This document shows, piece after piece, positions 7,813-15,825 of a stretch of 39,068 nt of DNA. Made by a program: the position numbers and the translations under genes. Within the stretch, counting starts at the first letter, position 1. Each line of letters begins with the position of its first letter. The notes under the pieces were generated by a model. It was given only the letters and a program-made list of their open reading frames with translations. It did not search any database and was not told the origin of the DNA. The DNA is from a virus: the IMG/VR virus record IMGVR_UViG_3300025418_001130, positions 1 to 39,068 of that record; one strand, written 5' to 3'.

Positions 7813-10275
7813 ATGGTTATCAGTTTCCCGTCCTCGCCCACATTAAATCAACAGTATTCCTACAATGGACGTACTTGGTCATGGAATGGAACTGCATGGC
7901 AGTCTGTTGGAACCGCTCAAGGTTTACAGGGAACACAAGGAATTCAGGGATTATTAGGCTTACAGGGAACATTTGGGCCACAAGGGATACAGGGTATACA
8001 GGGCAACCAGGGAATTCAAGGAATTCAAGGTCCTCAAGGTACACAAGGTGTTCAAGGTACACAAGGTGTTCAAGGCTTGCAAGGTTTACAGGGTCCAGTT
8101 TCATCTATTAATGCTCATCAGGCAGCAGAAGCTATTTCGGTAGGTTCTCTACCAAATTCTCCAACATATACGGCGGGAACTGCAGATTTTGAAAACGGTA
8201 CAGGAATTGGTGCTTATATACAGGCATCATCAAACGGAACATTGTCAATTGATGGATATACAACCCCAAATCTAGCTGTTGGAGATCGTATTCTGGTAGC
8301 TGGACAAACTAATAAAACAACAAATGGTATTTATACAGTAACGTCTGTTGGCTCTCCAACAACAGAATGGAAACTTACTCGTGCAACAGATTATAATAAT
8401 AGTGTGGCGGGTCAAGTAGAAGAAGGCGATTATATATTTGTAACTGATGGAACAGTTTATGGACAAACAGTTTGGATTCAAATTGGAAATGGTTCAAATT
8501 CAGATGGAACAATACGTATAGGTACAGATAACATTCAGTTTGCTCAAACATCTAGTATTGGTGCACAAGGACCAACAGGTCCAGCGGGAGCGGGTGGAGT
8601 AATAACAAATTATGGTTCATTTTATTCTACAGTAACACAAAATGCAGTTACATCAACTGGTAAAGCAGTTTTATTTGATTCTACTAACGTATCAAATGGT
8701 GTAACACTTACTTCAAATGGAACAAATTTAACTAGAATCACAATTCCTGTAACTGGAACATATATGATTGACTTTTCTGGTCAATTAGGTGCAACAGGTG
8801 GACCAGCATCACATACTGCAAGTTTTTGGCTTGTTAAAAATGGAGTAACTGCAGTAGGAACAGGTTTTGATACTCAATTTACAGCAACTAATCCAAAGAT
8901 AGCTACTTGGATATATCAGGTAAATGCAACAGCTGGAGATTATTATGAAATTTATTGGATAGCAGATAATACTGCTGTTGAACTTATTAATAGTCCCGCT
9001 TCTTCACCAGTACCTCTAGCACCTTCAGCTTTTGTTCGTGTAATTCAACTTGCTTATCAAGGTATTCAAGGTTTACAAGGTGTTCAAGGAGTTCAGGGAT
9101 TAACAGGCTCACAGGGAGTACAGGGTACTCAAGGAACAAGCATTCAGGGTGCGACGGGACTACAAGGATTACAAGGATTACAAGGATTACAAGGAGCAAC
9201 TGGGGCGGGAGCTCAAGGAATCCAAGGTCCTCAAGGTACTTTAACATTAACTCCTGCAAGAAATGTTACAGAATTTCCAACACCTACAGCAGGACAAACT
9301 ACATTTGCAGTAACTTATACTCCAGGATACATTGATGTGTTTCTTAACGGTGTTAGATTGGCTTCTGCTGACTATACCGCCACAAATGGCACATCTGTTG
9401 TGCTTGCCACTGGCGTAAATTCAGGCGATGTTGTAAATATTGTTACATATTCCCTTGGATTAGGTGCTCAAGGTGTTCAAGGGCTTCAAGGTGGAGGCTT
9501 TAATCAGCTGCAAGGAATACAGGGATCTGCAGGATTTTTAGGATCAAATGGTTCACAAGGTGTGCAAGGTATTCAAGGATTACAAGGTTTTGGCGCACAA
9601 GGAATACAAGGCATTTCAGGAACAATTATTAATGCTCCAGCTAAATCAGTAATAACTTTTAACCCAACAACTACAACCTCTACATTTACAGTAAGTTATA
9701 CAGTTGGGTATATTGATGTTTATATAAACGGTGTAAGATTATCTGGTGTAGACTATACTGCTACAAATGGAACTTCTGTAGTTCTTACAACTCCCGCCAT
9801 TAATGGTGACGTTGTTGATATTGTTCAGTATACAATGGGGCTGGGTGCTCAAGGGTTAACTGGTATTCAAGGTCCAGCAGGATCAATTCCTGCAACTTTA
9901 TCAGATGCAACATCTTCATCAGTAGCAAATTCACCAGGATTCTTAGGAATGCCTCAAAATGGACTACAAGGCACATTTACAACGACATACACGCTAGCAC
10001 CTTCAGATGCAGGAAAACATATTTATAGTTATAATGGCATGCTTATGGTAACTATTCCAGCAAACTCTTCTGTTGCATTTCCAGTAGGAACAACAATAAG
10101 CCTAGTTAATATGGCGGGTACTGGAATGCAAATAATGTTATCTATAACTAGTGATACTCTTTATCAAGCAGGAACGGGAGCAACAGGATCAAGAACTATT
10201 GCTCAATATGGAGTAGCAACTCTTCTTAAAGTAACACCAACATCATGGATAATTAGTGGAAATGGAATTTCATAA
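7813..10275 (+). CDS. Large multidomain collagen-like tail fibre protein
   Basis: 820 residues. Domains in order: a short module with YNGRTWSWNGTAW (about 16-30); Gly-X-Gln stalk (35-95); a beta domain common in tail fibres (about 97-245, with GDRILVAGQTNKTTNGIYTV); a C1q/TNF-like jelly-roll candidate (about 256-410); a second stalk; two tandem copies of a ~70-residue module (about 484-555 and 610-682, sharing GYIDVxxNGVRLxxxDYTATNGTSVVL); further short collagen segments; and a C-terminal beta domain. The modular plan suggests a trimeric fibre with several beta heads on collagen rods. The stop overlaps the next start (TAATG). Confidence 0.85.
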   Translation: MVISFPSSPTLNQQYSYNGRTWSWNGTAWQSVGTAQGLQGTQGIQGLLGLQGTFGPQGIQGIQGNQGIQGIQGPQGTQGVQGTQGVQGLQGLQGPVSSINAHQAAEAISVGSLPNSPTYTAGTADFENGTGIGAYIQASSNGTLSIDGYTTPNLAVGDRILVAGQTNKTTNGIYTVTSVGSPTTEWKLTRATDYNNSVAGQVEEGDYIFVTDGTVYGQTVWIQIGNGSNSDGTIRIGTDNIQFAQTSSIGAQGPTGPAGAGGVITNYGSFYSTVTQNAVTSTGKAVLFDSTNVSNGVTLTSNGTNLTRITIPVTGTYMIDFSGQLGATGGPASHTASFWLVKNGVTAVGTGFDTQFTATNPKIATWIYQVNATAGDYYEIYWIADNTAVELINSPASSPVPLAPSAFVRVIQLAYQGIQGLQGVQGVQGLTGSQGVQGTQGTSIQGATGLQGLQGLQGLQGATGAGAQGIQGPQGTLTLTPARNVTEFPTPTAGQTTFAVTYTPGYIDVFLNGVRLASADYTATNGTSVVLATGVNSGDVVNIVTYSLGLGAQGVQGLQGGGFNQLQGIQGSAGFLGSNGSQGVQGIQGLQGFGAQGIQGISGTIINAPAKSVITFNPTTTTSTFTVSYTVGYIDVYINGVRLSGVDYTATNGTSVVLTTPAINGDVVDIVQYTMGLGAQGLTGIQGPAGSIPATLSDATSSSVANSPGFLGMPQNGLQGTFTTTYTLAPSDAGKHIYSYNGMLMVTIPANSSVAFPVGTTISLVNMAGTGMQIMLSITSDTLYQAGTGATGSRTIAQYGVATLLKVTPTSWIISGNGIS
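7936..8023 (+). repeat. 88-base direct repeat, copy 2
   Basis: Identical to 6214-6301, 1722 bases upstream in the neighbouring fibre gene. The identity points to recent gene conversion or duplication between fibre genes. Confidence 0.95.
9162..9195 (+). repeat. 9-base tandem repeat (ACAAGGATT, about 3.8 copies)
   Basis: Perfect consecutive ACAAGGATT units encoding GLQ triplets within the second collagen stalk. Confidence 0.85.
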
Positions 10276-11459
10276 TGACGGGTGCATTCCAAGGGTTCTT
10301 TGGATTTTCATCCGCATCTCTTAATTACACAACATTTGGAAACTATTTAGGTGATGGTTCAAGTGGAAATGCTATATATAGTTCTGCAACTCAACAGGCA
10401 GTTGAAAATAAAAATGGTTCATATGACGGAGATATGGTCATGCTTCAATTTAAATCTTTAAATATAACTTCAACTGGTTCACTTACTCCAGATCAGCCTT
10501 GCAGAGGAATGTTTATATATGTTCAAGGTGATTGTACAATTAATGGAACTTTATCTATGACTGCAAGAGGTGCAGCAGCAAACCCAACAATTGCGGGAGC
10601 ATCAGATAATAATGCAGTAAGCTCTTCAGGTTTACAATATGGATTTGCTTATTCAGGTGGAACTGATTCTTTAACAATGTCTGCATCAACTTTTAACGGA
10701 ACAGGAAATAGAGCAAGAGCTGCTATTGCAAATCAAAAGAGCGGATCTGGAACAAATTATAAGGTTGTAACAATTTCAAGATCTGGATCTGCAGGAGCAG
10801 GTGCTACAACAAATGTTAATGGAAATGGTGGAGTTACTCCCCCAGATGCCGCAGCTGGATTTACTGGTGGCGGAGCAGCAGGTGGTGGTTATTGGGCAGG
10901 TGGCTCAAATATTTATCCAGGAAGCGGTGCTGCGGGAACTTGTTTTTCTGGCGGTGCAGGAGGTGGTGGATATAATACAAACAATGGCGGTATTTCTGCT
11001 GGTGGCAGCGGTGCTGCTTATGGTGGAGCAGGTGGACAGGGATCTTCAGGTGGTGCTATTTATGGAACACAATACAATAGATATGGTGGCGGTGGAGCAG
11101 GAAATCCACATGGAGCCACATGGAATGATGGAAATAACTGGGATTCTAATCTAGGTTCTTATGCTGCAAAAGATGGAACAGGCGGGTTGCTATTTTTAGT
11201 TGTTGGTGGAACTTTGACCGTTGGCTCTACTGGAAGTATTCAAGCAAACGGAAGTCGTGGTATGTCAACTTATGGCGGTGGTTCTGGTGGCGGAGCAATT
11301 GTTATTTTGTATAAAAATGGTTTTTCAAATTCAGGAAGTATAACAGCTTCAGGTGTACAAGCAGATGGAACAGTTGCGGGAGCAGTAGGGGCGGGATCAC
11401 CAGGAAATGGTAATAATCGTGGTGGAAATGGTTCAGTACAAACTTATCAAATGCTTTAA
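10275..11459 (+). CDS. Glycine-rich adhesin-like protein, divergent member
   Basis: 394 residues, coupled to the previous gene by TAATG. The N-terminal ~95 residues are not glycine-rich and include PCRGMFIYVQGDCTINGTLSM, a beta-helix-like strand series. The middle carries GGGAAGGGYWAGGSN, GGAGGGGYNTNNGG and GGGGAGNPHG runs. The C-terminus (GGTLTVGSTGSIQANGS, then GNGNNRGGNGSVQTYQML) lacks the shared RYTRxQVGG ending. It belongs to the glycine-rich adhesin class but not to the close paralog set that starts directly downstream. Receptor binding is inferred from composition and position. Confidence 0.7.
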   Translation: MTGAFQGFFGFSSASLNYTTFGNYLGDGSSGNAIYSSATQQAVENKNGSYDGDMVMLQFKSLNITSTGSLTPDQPCRGMFIYVQGDCTINGTLSMTARGAAANPTIAGASDNNAVSSSGLQYGFAYSGGTDSLTMSASTFNGTGNRARAAIANQKSGSGTNYKVVTISRSGSAGAGATTNVNGNGGVTPPDAAAGFTGGGAAGGGYWAGGSNIYPGSGAAGTCFSGGAGGGGYNTNNGGISAGGSGAAYGGAGGQGSSGGAIYGTQYNRYGGGGAGNPHGATWNDGNNWDSNLGSYAAKDGTGGLLFLVVGGTLTVGSTGSIQANGSRGMSTYGGGSGGGAIVILYKNGFSNSGSITASGVQADGTVAGAVGAGSPGNGNNRGGNGSVQTYQML

Positions 11460-11468
11460 GGAGGAAAT

Positions 11469-12374
11469 ATGTCAAGAAAAACAGATCTAATTCATACAAT
11501 CAGACTATCTGGTAATTCTTCTTCATACCCATCAAATTCATTTGTTGGGGAAAAATATTACGACACGACCCTACAACAACTTTATATTTATACAACTGGA
11601 GGATGGTTTCCAGTAAATCAAAAACCATTACCTGTAGTAACAGGAGGCATTTTAACCTCAGACTCAACTTATTATTATAGAACATTTACATCAACTTCTA
11701 ATTTAGTAATATCAACAATGCCATTAACTATAGACTTACTTATTGTAGGAGGAGGAGGTTCTGGCGGCGGCGGCCCAGGCGGCGGCGGCGGAGCTGGCGG
11801 AGTTCCTTCTCTAACATCTTCTGTAACTTTAACTCCAAATGTTTATTCTGCAACGATAGGTGCTGGTGGATCTTATGCTAATCAAGGTGGATCAGGTTCT
11901 GCTGGGTCTACAAGTTCAATAAATGCTAGATTAGCAACAGGTGGTCCAGGAGGCTCTGCAGGTGGAAATGGCGCAGGAGGAATCGCTACTTCTCCAGCAG
12001 GATCTGGAGGAATGGGTGGATATGGAACAGGTTCATCTCCAGTAGCGGGATCAAATGGATATACAAGCTCAACTATAAATTCAATATCTTCAGCAACTTC
12101 AACAGGACAAAATGTTAGTGGAAGCTATTATTATGGCGGCGGCGGTGGCGGAGGTGGATGGGATCTGCTAGGTGCAGCAGGAGGTTATGGCGGAGGCGGT
12201 GCAGGAGGTAACTCATACAGATTTTCAACTGGAACAGATGCAACAGCAGGAACTGCTAACACTGGCGGCGGCGGTGGCGGAGGTGCAGCAGCATCAGGTA
12301 ATGCACCAATTTCAGGTGCTGGTGGATCAGGAATTATTGTAGTTAGATATACTCGTACTCAAGTAGGCGGGTAA
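11469..12374 (+). CDS. Glycine-rich adhesin paralog 1 of tandem array
   Basis: 301 residues. SD AAGGAGG is 4 bases before the ATG. N-terminal module: SSYPSNSFVGEKYYDTTLQQLYIYTTGGW (short attachment or cap domain, residues ~13-45). Then PVVTGGILTSDSTYYYRTFTSTSNLV, a DLLIVGGGGSGG core strand, several polyglycine runs (GGGPGGGGGAGG, GGGGGGGGW), and the ending GGSGIIVVRYTRTQVGG. The three genes after it and the one at 2243 share the spacer, core strand and ending while the glycine-rich middle differs, which is the expected pattern for interchangeable receptor-binding tips. Polyglycine is written largely as GGC repeats. Confidence 0.8.
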   Translation: MSRKTDLIHTIRLSGNSSSYPSNSFVGEKYYDTTLQQLYIYTTGGWFPVNQKPLPVVTGGILTSDSTYYYRTFTSTSNLVISTMPLTIDLLIVGGGGSGGGGPGGGGGAGGVPSLTSSVTLTPNVYSATIGAGGSYANQGGSGSAGSTSSINARLATGGPGGSAGGNGAGGIATSPAGSGGMGGYGTGSSPVAGSNGYTSSTINSISSATSTGQNVSGSYYYGGGGGGGGWDLLGAAGGYGGGGAGGNSYRFSTGTDATAGTANTGGGGGGGAAASGNAPISGAGGSGIIVVRYTRTQVGG

Positions 12375-12413
12375 CTAAAAGAATGATAAAATATATTAAT
12401 TGGAGATTAAATG
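12360..12413 (+). repeat. Inter-cassette repeat, copy 1 (gene end, promoter, SD)
   Basis: 12360-12395 matches 14454-14489 with 3 mismatches in 36 bases: the gene end CAAGTAGGCGGGTA followed by AAAAGAATGATAAAATATA. Both copies then reach GGAGATTAAATG. The coding end, promoter and start therefore travel as a unit. Confidence 0.85.
12384..12392 (+). promoter_or_regulatory. Extended -10 promoter (TGA-TAAAAT) of adhesin cassette 2
   Basis: TGA plus TAAAAT in the short gap between adhesin genes, followed by TGGAGATTAAATG, so the transcript would carry a proper Shine-Dalgarno. Same element as at 14478 and 1867. Confidence 0.55.
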
Positions 12414-13484
12414 TCAAGAGCTAGAGATTTATCAATGTCATCAATGCCACAGGGTAATACTGCATCCCGTCCATCTAATGCATTTGTAGGGCAAGAGTAT
12501 TTTGATACAGATTTACAACAACTTTTAACTTATACTTCTTTAAGCACATGGGTGGCAGCAGGAACATCTGCAATACCAGTAGTTACTGGAGGAACACTTT
12601 TTTCAGATGCAACATATTATTATAGATTGTTTACATCTTCTTCAAATTTAATAGTCTCTGGTCAATCTTTAACTGCAGATATTTTGCAAGTTGCAGGAGG
12701 CGGATCTGGTGGAAGATATGGCGGTGGTGGAGGTGCAGGAGGAGTTGTTTATATAAATTCTCAATCACTTACCCCACAATCATATTCAGTAACTGTTGGT
12801 GCAGGAGCAACTGGTTATGCTGGAGATGCTCAAAGTGGAGGACAAGCAAGCAATGGAAATAATAGTGGTTTTGGCTCCCTAGTTCAAGCTATTGGCGGAG
12901 GTGGCGGAGGACTTTATCAAAACAATAAAGGTGTAAGCTCAGCAGGAGCAGCAGGTGGTTCAGGCGGCGGCGGAGCAATGTACAATATCGGTGCAAGCAC
13001 GGCAGCAGGCGGTTCATCAAATCAAACCACGGGTAGTGGATATACTGTTTATGGTAATTCTGGAGGAAATGGTGGTTTGTACAACAGTATTGATGCAGGC
13101 GGTGGCGGCGGAGCAGGAGTATCTGGAAATAATGGTACTTCAAGCGGTGCAGGAACAGGAGGAAATGGAACTTCAGCATATTCTGCATGGGGATTAGCAA
13201 CTTCAACTGGACAAAATGTTTCTGGAACAGTATATTATGCAGGCGGCGGTGGTGGAGGATCTGTTAAATCAAATACCCGTGCTACTGGAGGTTATGGCGG
13301 AGGAGGCTCAGGAGAGTATTCAAGTAATACATCAACAACCTCTTCAATTGTAGATGCATTAGCAAACACTGGTGGAGGTGGCGGAGGAAACCCAGACGTT
13401 TACGTTAGTGGGGTTTGGAGAGCTGGCAACGGTGGTTCTGGAGTAGTAATAGTAAGATATACAAGAGCATCAGTTGGCGGGTAA
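12411..13484 (+). CDS. Glycine-rich adhesin paralog 2 of tandem array
   Basis: 357 residues, SD GGAG 5 bases before ATG. N-terminal module ASRPSNAFVGQEYFDTDLQQLLTYT, then VVTGGTLFSDATYYYRLFTSSSNLIVSG, ADILQVAGGGSGG, and several glycine runs separated by variable segments. The ending GGSGVVIVRYTRASVGG matches the family. It carries its own predicted promoter and lies 36 bases after paralog 1. The variable middle (about residues 110-340) differs strongly from the neighbours and would determine specificity if this is a receptor-binding tip. Confidence 0.8.
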   Translation: MSRARDLSMSSMPQGNTASRPSNAFVGQEYFDTDLQQLLTYTSLSTWVAAGTSAIPVVTGGTLFSDATYYYRLFTSSSNLIVSGQSLTADILQVAGGGSGGRYGGGGGAGGVVYINSQSLTPQSYSVTVGAGATGYAGDAQSGGQASNGNNSGFGSLVQAIGGGGGGLYQNNKGVSSAGAAGGSGGGGAMYNIGASTAAGGSSNQTTGSGYTVYGNSGGNGGLYNSIDAGGGGGAGVSGNNGTSSGAGTGGNGTSAYSAWGLATSTGQNVSGTVYYAGGGGGGSVKSNTRATGGYGGGGSGEYSSNTSTTSSIVDALANTGGGGGGNPDVYVSGVWRAGNGGSGVVIVRYTRASVGG

Positions 13485-13490
13485 TAAATA

Positions 13491-14468
13491 ATGGGTCGCA
13501 TTAGAGATATGGCACAATCAGCAAGATCTATTAATACTACTTCTAATCGTCCTGCTAACCCACATCCTGGTCAAAAACATTATGATACAACTTTGCAACA
13601 AATGCTTAATTATACTTTAGGTGGATGGGTTCCAGTAAATATTGCTCCCCCTACTCCTAGCTTATCTGGAGGAACATTAACTTCTGATTCAACTTATTAT
13701 TATCGCACATTTACATCAACATCTTCTTTAGTTGTTTCTAATAGCGGAGTTACAGCAGATATTTTAATGGTAGCTGGCGGTGGCGGTGGTGGAGGATATT
13801 TTTATTTAAATGGCGGCGGTGGAGCTGGAGGATTAATTTATTCAACATCATCTTTAATTACTGCAGGAACATATTCTGTAACAGTTGGTTCAGGTGGTGC
13901 AATAAATGTTCAAGGAAATAATAGTATATTTAATGGTTTAACTGCAATAGGAGGAGGAAGAGGCACTGGATATATATCTAATGGATCAGATGCTACCATT
14001 GGAATAGATGGCGGATCTGGTGGCGGTGGCGGAGCTTACGAAACCTCTTTTAATAATTTTACTGCGGGTCACTTACATGGTTTTGGAACGCCTGGACAAG
14101 GTAATGATGGCGATGGAGGAGCTGCTGGCAATCCACAGTTTTCTGGAGGTGGTGGTGGAGCAGGAGCAGCGGCTAGTGGCATTGCTGGAGGAAATGGTTT
14201 AAGTTTTCCAGATTTTGCAAGTGCGACTTCAACAGGTGATAGAAATTACTATGCTGGAGGAGGAAGCGGAGTTGGCTGGAATTCACAAGCTAATCCTGGA
14301 ATTGGTGGTGGAGGATACGGTAATGCTTGGAATGGTTCAGCTAATGGAATGACAAATACTGGCGGCGGCGGTGGAGGAGATTCACCTTGGAATTATCAAT
14401 ATACAAGTGGCACAGGCGGTTCGGGAATAGTAATTGTAAGATATACCAGAGCACAAGTAGGCGGGTAG
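13491..14468 (+). CDS. Glycine-rich adhesin paralog 3 of tandem array
   Basis: 325 residues, starting only 6 bases after paralog 2 with no promoter of its own and only the GGCGGG end of the previous gene as a weak SD, so it should be co-transcribed with paralog 2. N-terminal module SNRPANPHPGQKHYDTTLQQMLNYTLGGW; shared spacer GGTLTSDSTYYYRTFTSTSS; core ADILMVAGGGGGGGYF; ending GGSGIVIVRYTRAQVGG. The middle has glycine runs with aromatic and acidic insertions different from its siblings. Confidence 0.8.
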   Translation: MGRIRDMAQSARSINTTSNRPANPHPGQKHYDTTLQQMLNYTLGGWVPVNIAPPTPSLSGGTLTSDSTYYYRTFTSTSSLVVSNSGVTADILMVAGGGGGGGYFYLNGGGGAGGLIYSTSSLITAGTYSVTVGSGGAINVQGNNSIFNGLTAIGGGRGTGYISNGSDATIGIDGGSGGGGGAYETSFNNFTAGHLHGFGTPGQGNDGDGGAAGNPQFSGGGGGAGAAASGIAGGNGLSFPDFASATSTGDRNYYAGGGSGVGWNSQANPGIGGGGYGNAWNGSANGMTNTGGGGGGDSPWNYQYTSGTGGSGIVIVRYTRAQVGG

Positions 14469-14505
14469 TCAAAAGAATGATAAAATATACACAGGAGATT
14501 AAATG
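14454..14505 (+). repeat. Inter-cassette repeat, copy 2 (gene end, promoter, SD)
   Basis: Second copy of the 12360-12413 unit. It gives homologous flanks around paralogs 2 and 3, so a single recombination event could delete or exchange that pair. Confidence 0.85.
14478..14486 (+). promoter_or_regulatory. Extended -10 promoter (TGA-TAAAAT) of adhesin cassette 4
   Basis: TGA plus TAAAAT followed by ACAGGAGATTAAATG. Same arrangement as before paralog 2. Confidence 0.55.
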
Positions 14506-15552
14506 ACACGTGCAAGAGATTTAGCTAATTCAAGTTATGCAATAGGACCAACATCATCACGTCCTGCATCTCCATATACTGGACAAGAATATTATGATAC
14601 AACATTACAAGAATTGATTACATATTCAACTGTTGGATGGGTAGGCGCTGGATTGCAAGGCTTGCCACCAGTAGTAACTGGCGGAACATTAACCTCTGAC
14701 ACAACATATTATTATAGAACTTTTACAAGCACTGGCTCTTTATCGGTAAGTGGTGGAAATTTAATTTCAGACATACTTATAGTTGCTGGCGGCGGGGGTA
14801 ATGGTGCTTATTGTTCTGGAGGTGGAGGAGCAGGAGGACTTCTTGGATATACAGCTACCACTATTACTGCAGGAAATAGTTACACGGTAACGGTAGGGGC
14901 TGGTGGTTCTGTAGGATCAAATGGTGGCAATTCAAGCGTATCTGGCTTATCTTTAACTACAGCCCTAGGAGGAGGATACAGTTCTTCTGGAGGAGGATCA
15001 ACAACTTATTTGGCACAAACTGGTGGATCTGGCGGCGGCGGAGCTGTAACTAATAGCAGTACTTGGAATGGAGCATCTGGTACATTAAATCAAGGAAATA
15101 GCGGTGGAAGTTTTACTGGCGGCTCTACTCCTGGAAACTATGCAGCAGGCGGCGGCGGCGGTTCAAGCACCGCTGGAGCAAATTCAAGTTCTTACCAAAC
15201 TACAGGAGCATCTGGAGGAACTGGATCTTCAGCATATTCGTCTTGGGGAGCAGCAACTGGAGTTGGTGATAATCATAGTGGAACTTATTACTTTGCAGGC
15301 GGCGGCGGAGGATTTATATCCAACAACTATTCTGGAGGAACTCTTACAGGCGGACCTGGCGGTTCTGGCGGCGGCGGCTTAGGTGCTTCTGGAAGCTCTA
15401 CGGGAGCTGTACTTGTCAATGGAAGCAATGGAGTTGCCTATACTGGAGGTGGCGCTGGCGGCGGCGGTACTACAAGCAATTCAAATTCGGGTTATTCTGG
15501 TGGTTCAGGGGTTGTAATATTTCGTTATACTCGTTCACAAGTTGGTGGATAA
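14503..15552 (+). CDS. Glycine-rich adhesin paralog 4 of tandem array
   Basis: 349 residues, SD AGGAG 5 bases before ATG. N-terminal module SSRPASPYTGQEYYDTTLQELITY, spacer VVTGGTLTSDTTYYYRTFTSTGSL, core SDILIVAGGGGNGAYC, many glycine runs including GGGGGSSTAG and GGPGGSGGGGLG, and ending GGSGVVIFRYTRSQVGG. It closes the four-gene tandem array. Ancillary small proteins follow, as in many fibre clusters. Confidence 0.8.
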   Translation: MTRARDLANSSYAIGPTSSRPASPYTGQEYYDTTLQELITYSTVGWVGAGLQGLPPVVTGGTLTSDTTYYYRTFTSTGSLSVSGGNLISDILIVAGGGGNGAYCSGGGGAGGLLGYTATTITAGNSYTVTVGAGGSVGSNGGNSSVSGLSLTTALGGGYSSSGGGSTTYLAQTGGSGGGGAVTNSSTWNGASGTLNQGNSGGSFTGGSTPGNYAAGGGGGSSTAGANSSSYQTTGASGGTGSSAYSSWGAATGVGDNHSGTYYFAGGGGGFISNNYSGGTLTGGPGGSGGGGLGASGSSTGAVLVNGSNGVAYTGGGAGGGGTTSNSNSGYSGGSGVVIFRYTRSQVGG

Positions 15553-15562
15553 CATCCCCATA

Positions 15563-15571
15563 TGCTACAAT
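15563..15571 (+). promoter_or_regulatory. Extended -10 promoter (TGC-TACAAT)
   Basis: TGC plus TACAAT, 22 bases before the ATG at 15594. The predicted leader holds AAAGGA before the start. Confidence 0.5.
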
Positions 15572-15593
15572 TAAAACCTAACAAAGGATAATA

Positions 15594-15782
15594 ATGGCTA
15601 AAGTAACAAATCTCCCAAGAGAAGAAGAATTTAAATGTTTTTCATACAATGTAAATATGATTATTCATGTATTTGCAAAGAATGAAACAGAAGCCCGTGA
15701 AAAGCTTGATAAAGAGGGCGGATTTGTAGGAAAGAGAGAAGTATCTCTAGCAGATCAAGTTATTTTGCATCATGGCAAATAA
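15594..15782 (+). CDS. Small conserved-type phage protein, unknown function
   Basis: 62 residues. Core FKCFSYNVNMIIHVFAKNETEAREKLDKEGGFVGKREVSL, a beta-alpha-beta arrangement with an EAREKLD helix. Short proteins with a 'CYSYNVNMvvqV..' strand occur as accessory genes in tailed phages of aquatic bacteria (recalled resemblance). It has its own predicted promoter and SD AAAGGA. No catalytic motif was seen. Confidence 0.65.
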   Translation: MAKVTNLPREEEFKCFSYNVNMIIHVFAKNETEAREKLDKEGGFVGKREVSLADQVILHHGK

Positions 15783-15791
15783 TAAGATTTG

Positions 15792-15800
15792 TGATATACT
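15792..15800 (+). promoter_or_regulatory. Extended -10 promoter (TGA-TATACT)
   Basis: TGA plus TATACT, 25 bases before the ATG at 15826. The predicted leader contains the strong SD AAAAGGAG. Confidence 0.6.
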
Positions 15801-15825
15801 TTAATCAGATTTAAAAGGAGATAAA

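Noticed and set aside
2243-15552. Diversity-generating retroelement feeding the adhesin genes
   Set aside because: No reverse transcriptase and no adenine-biased template/variable repeat pair was seen in the window; variation looks like recombination between paralogs.
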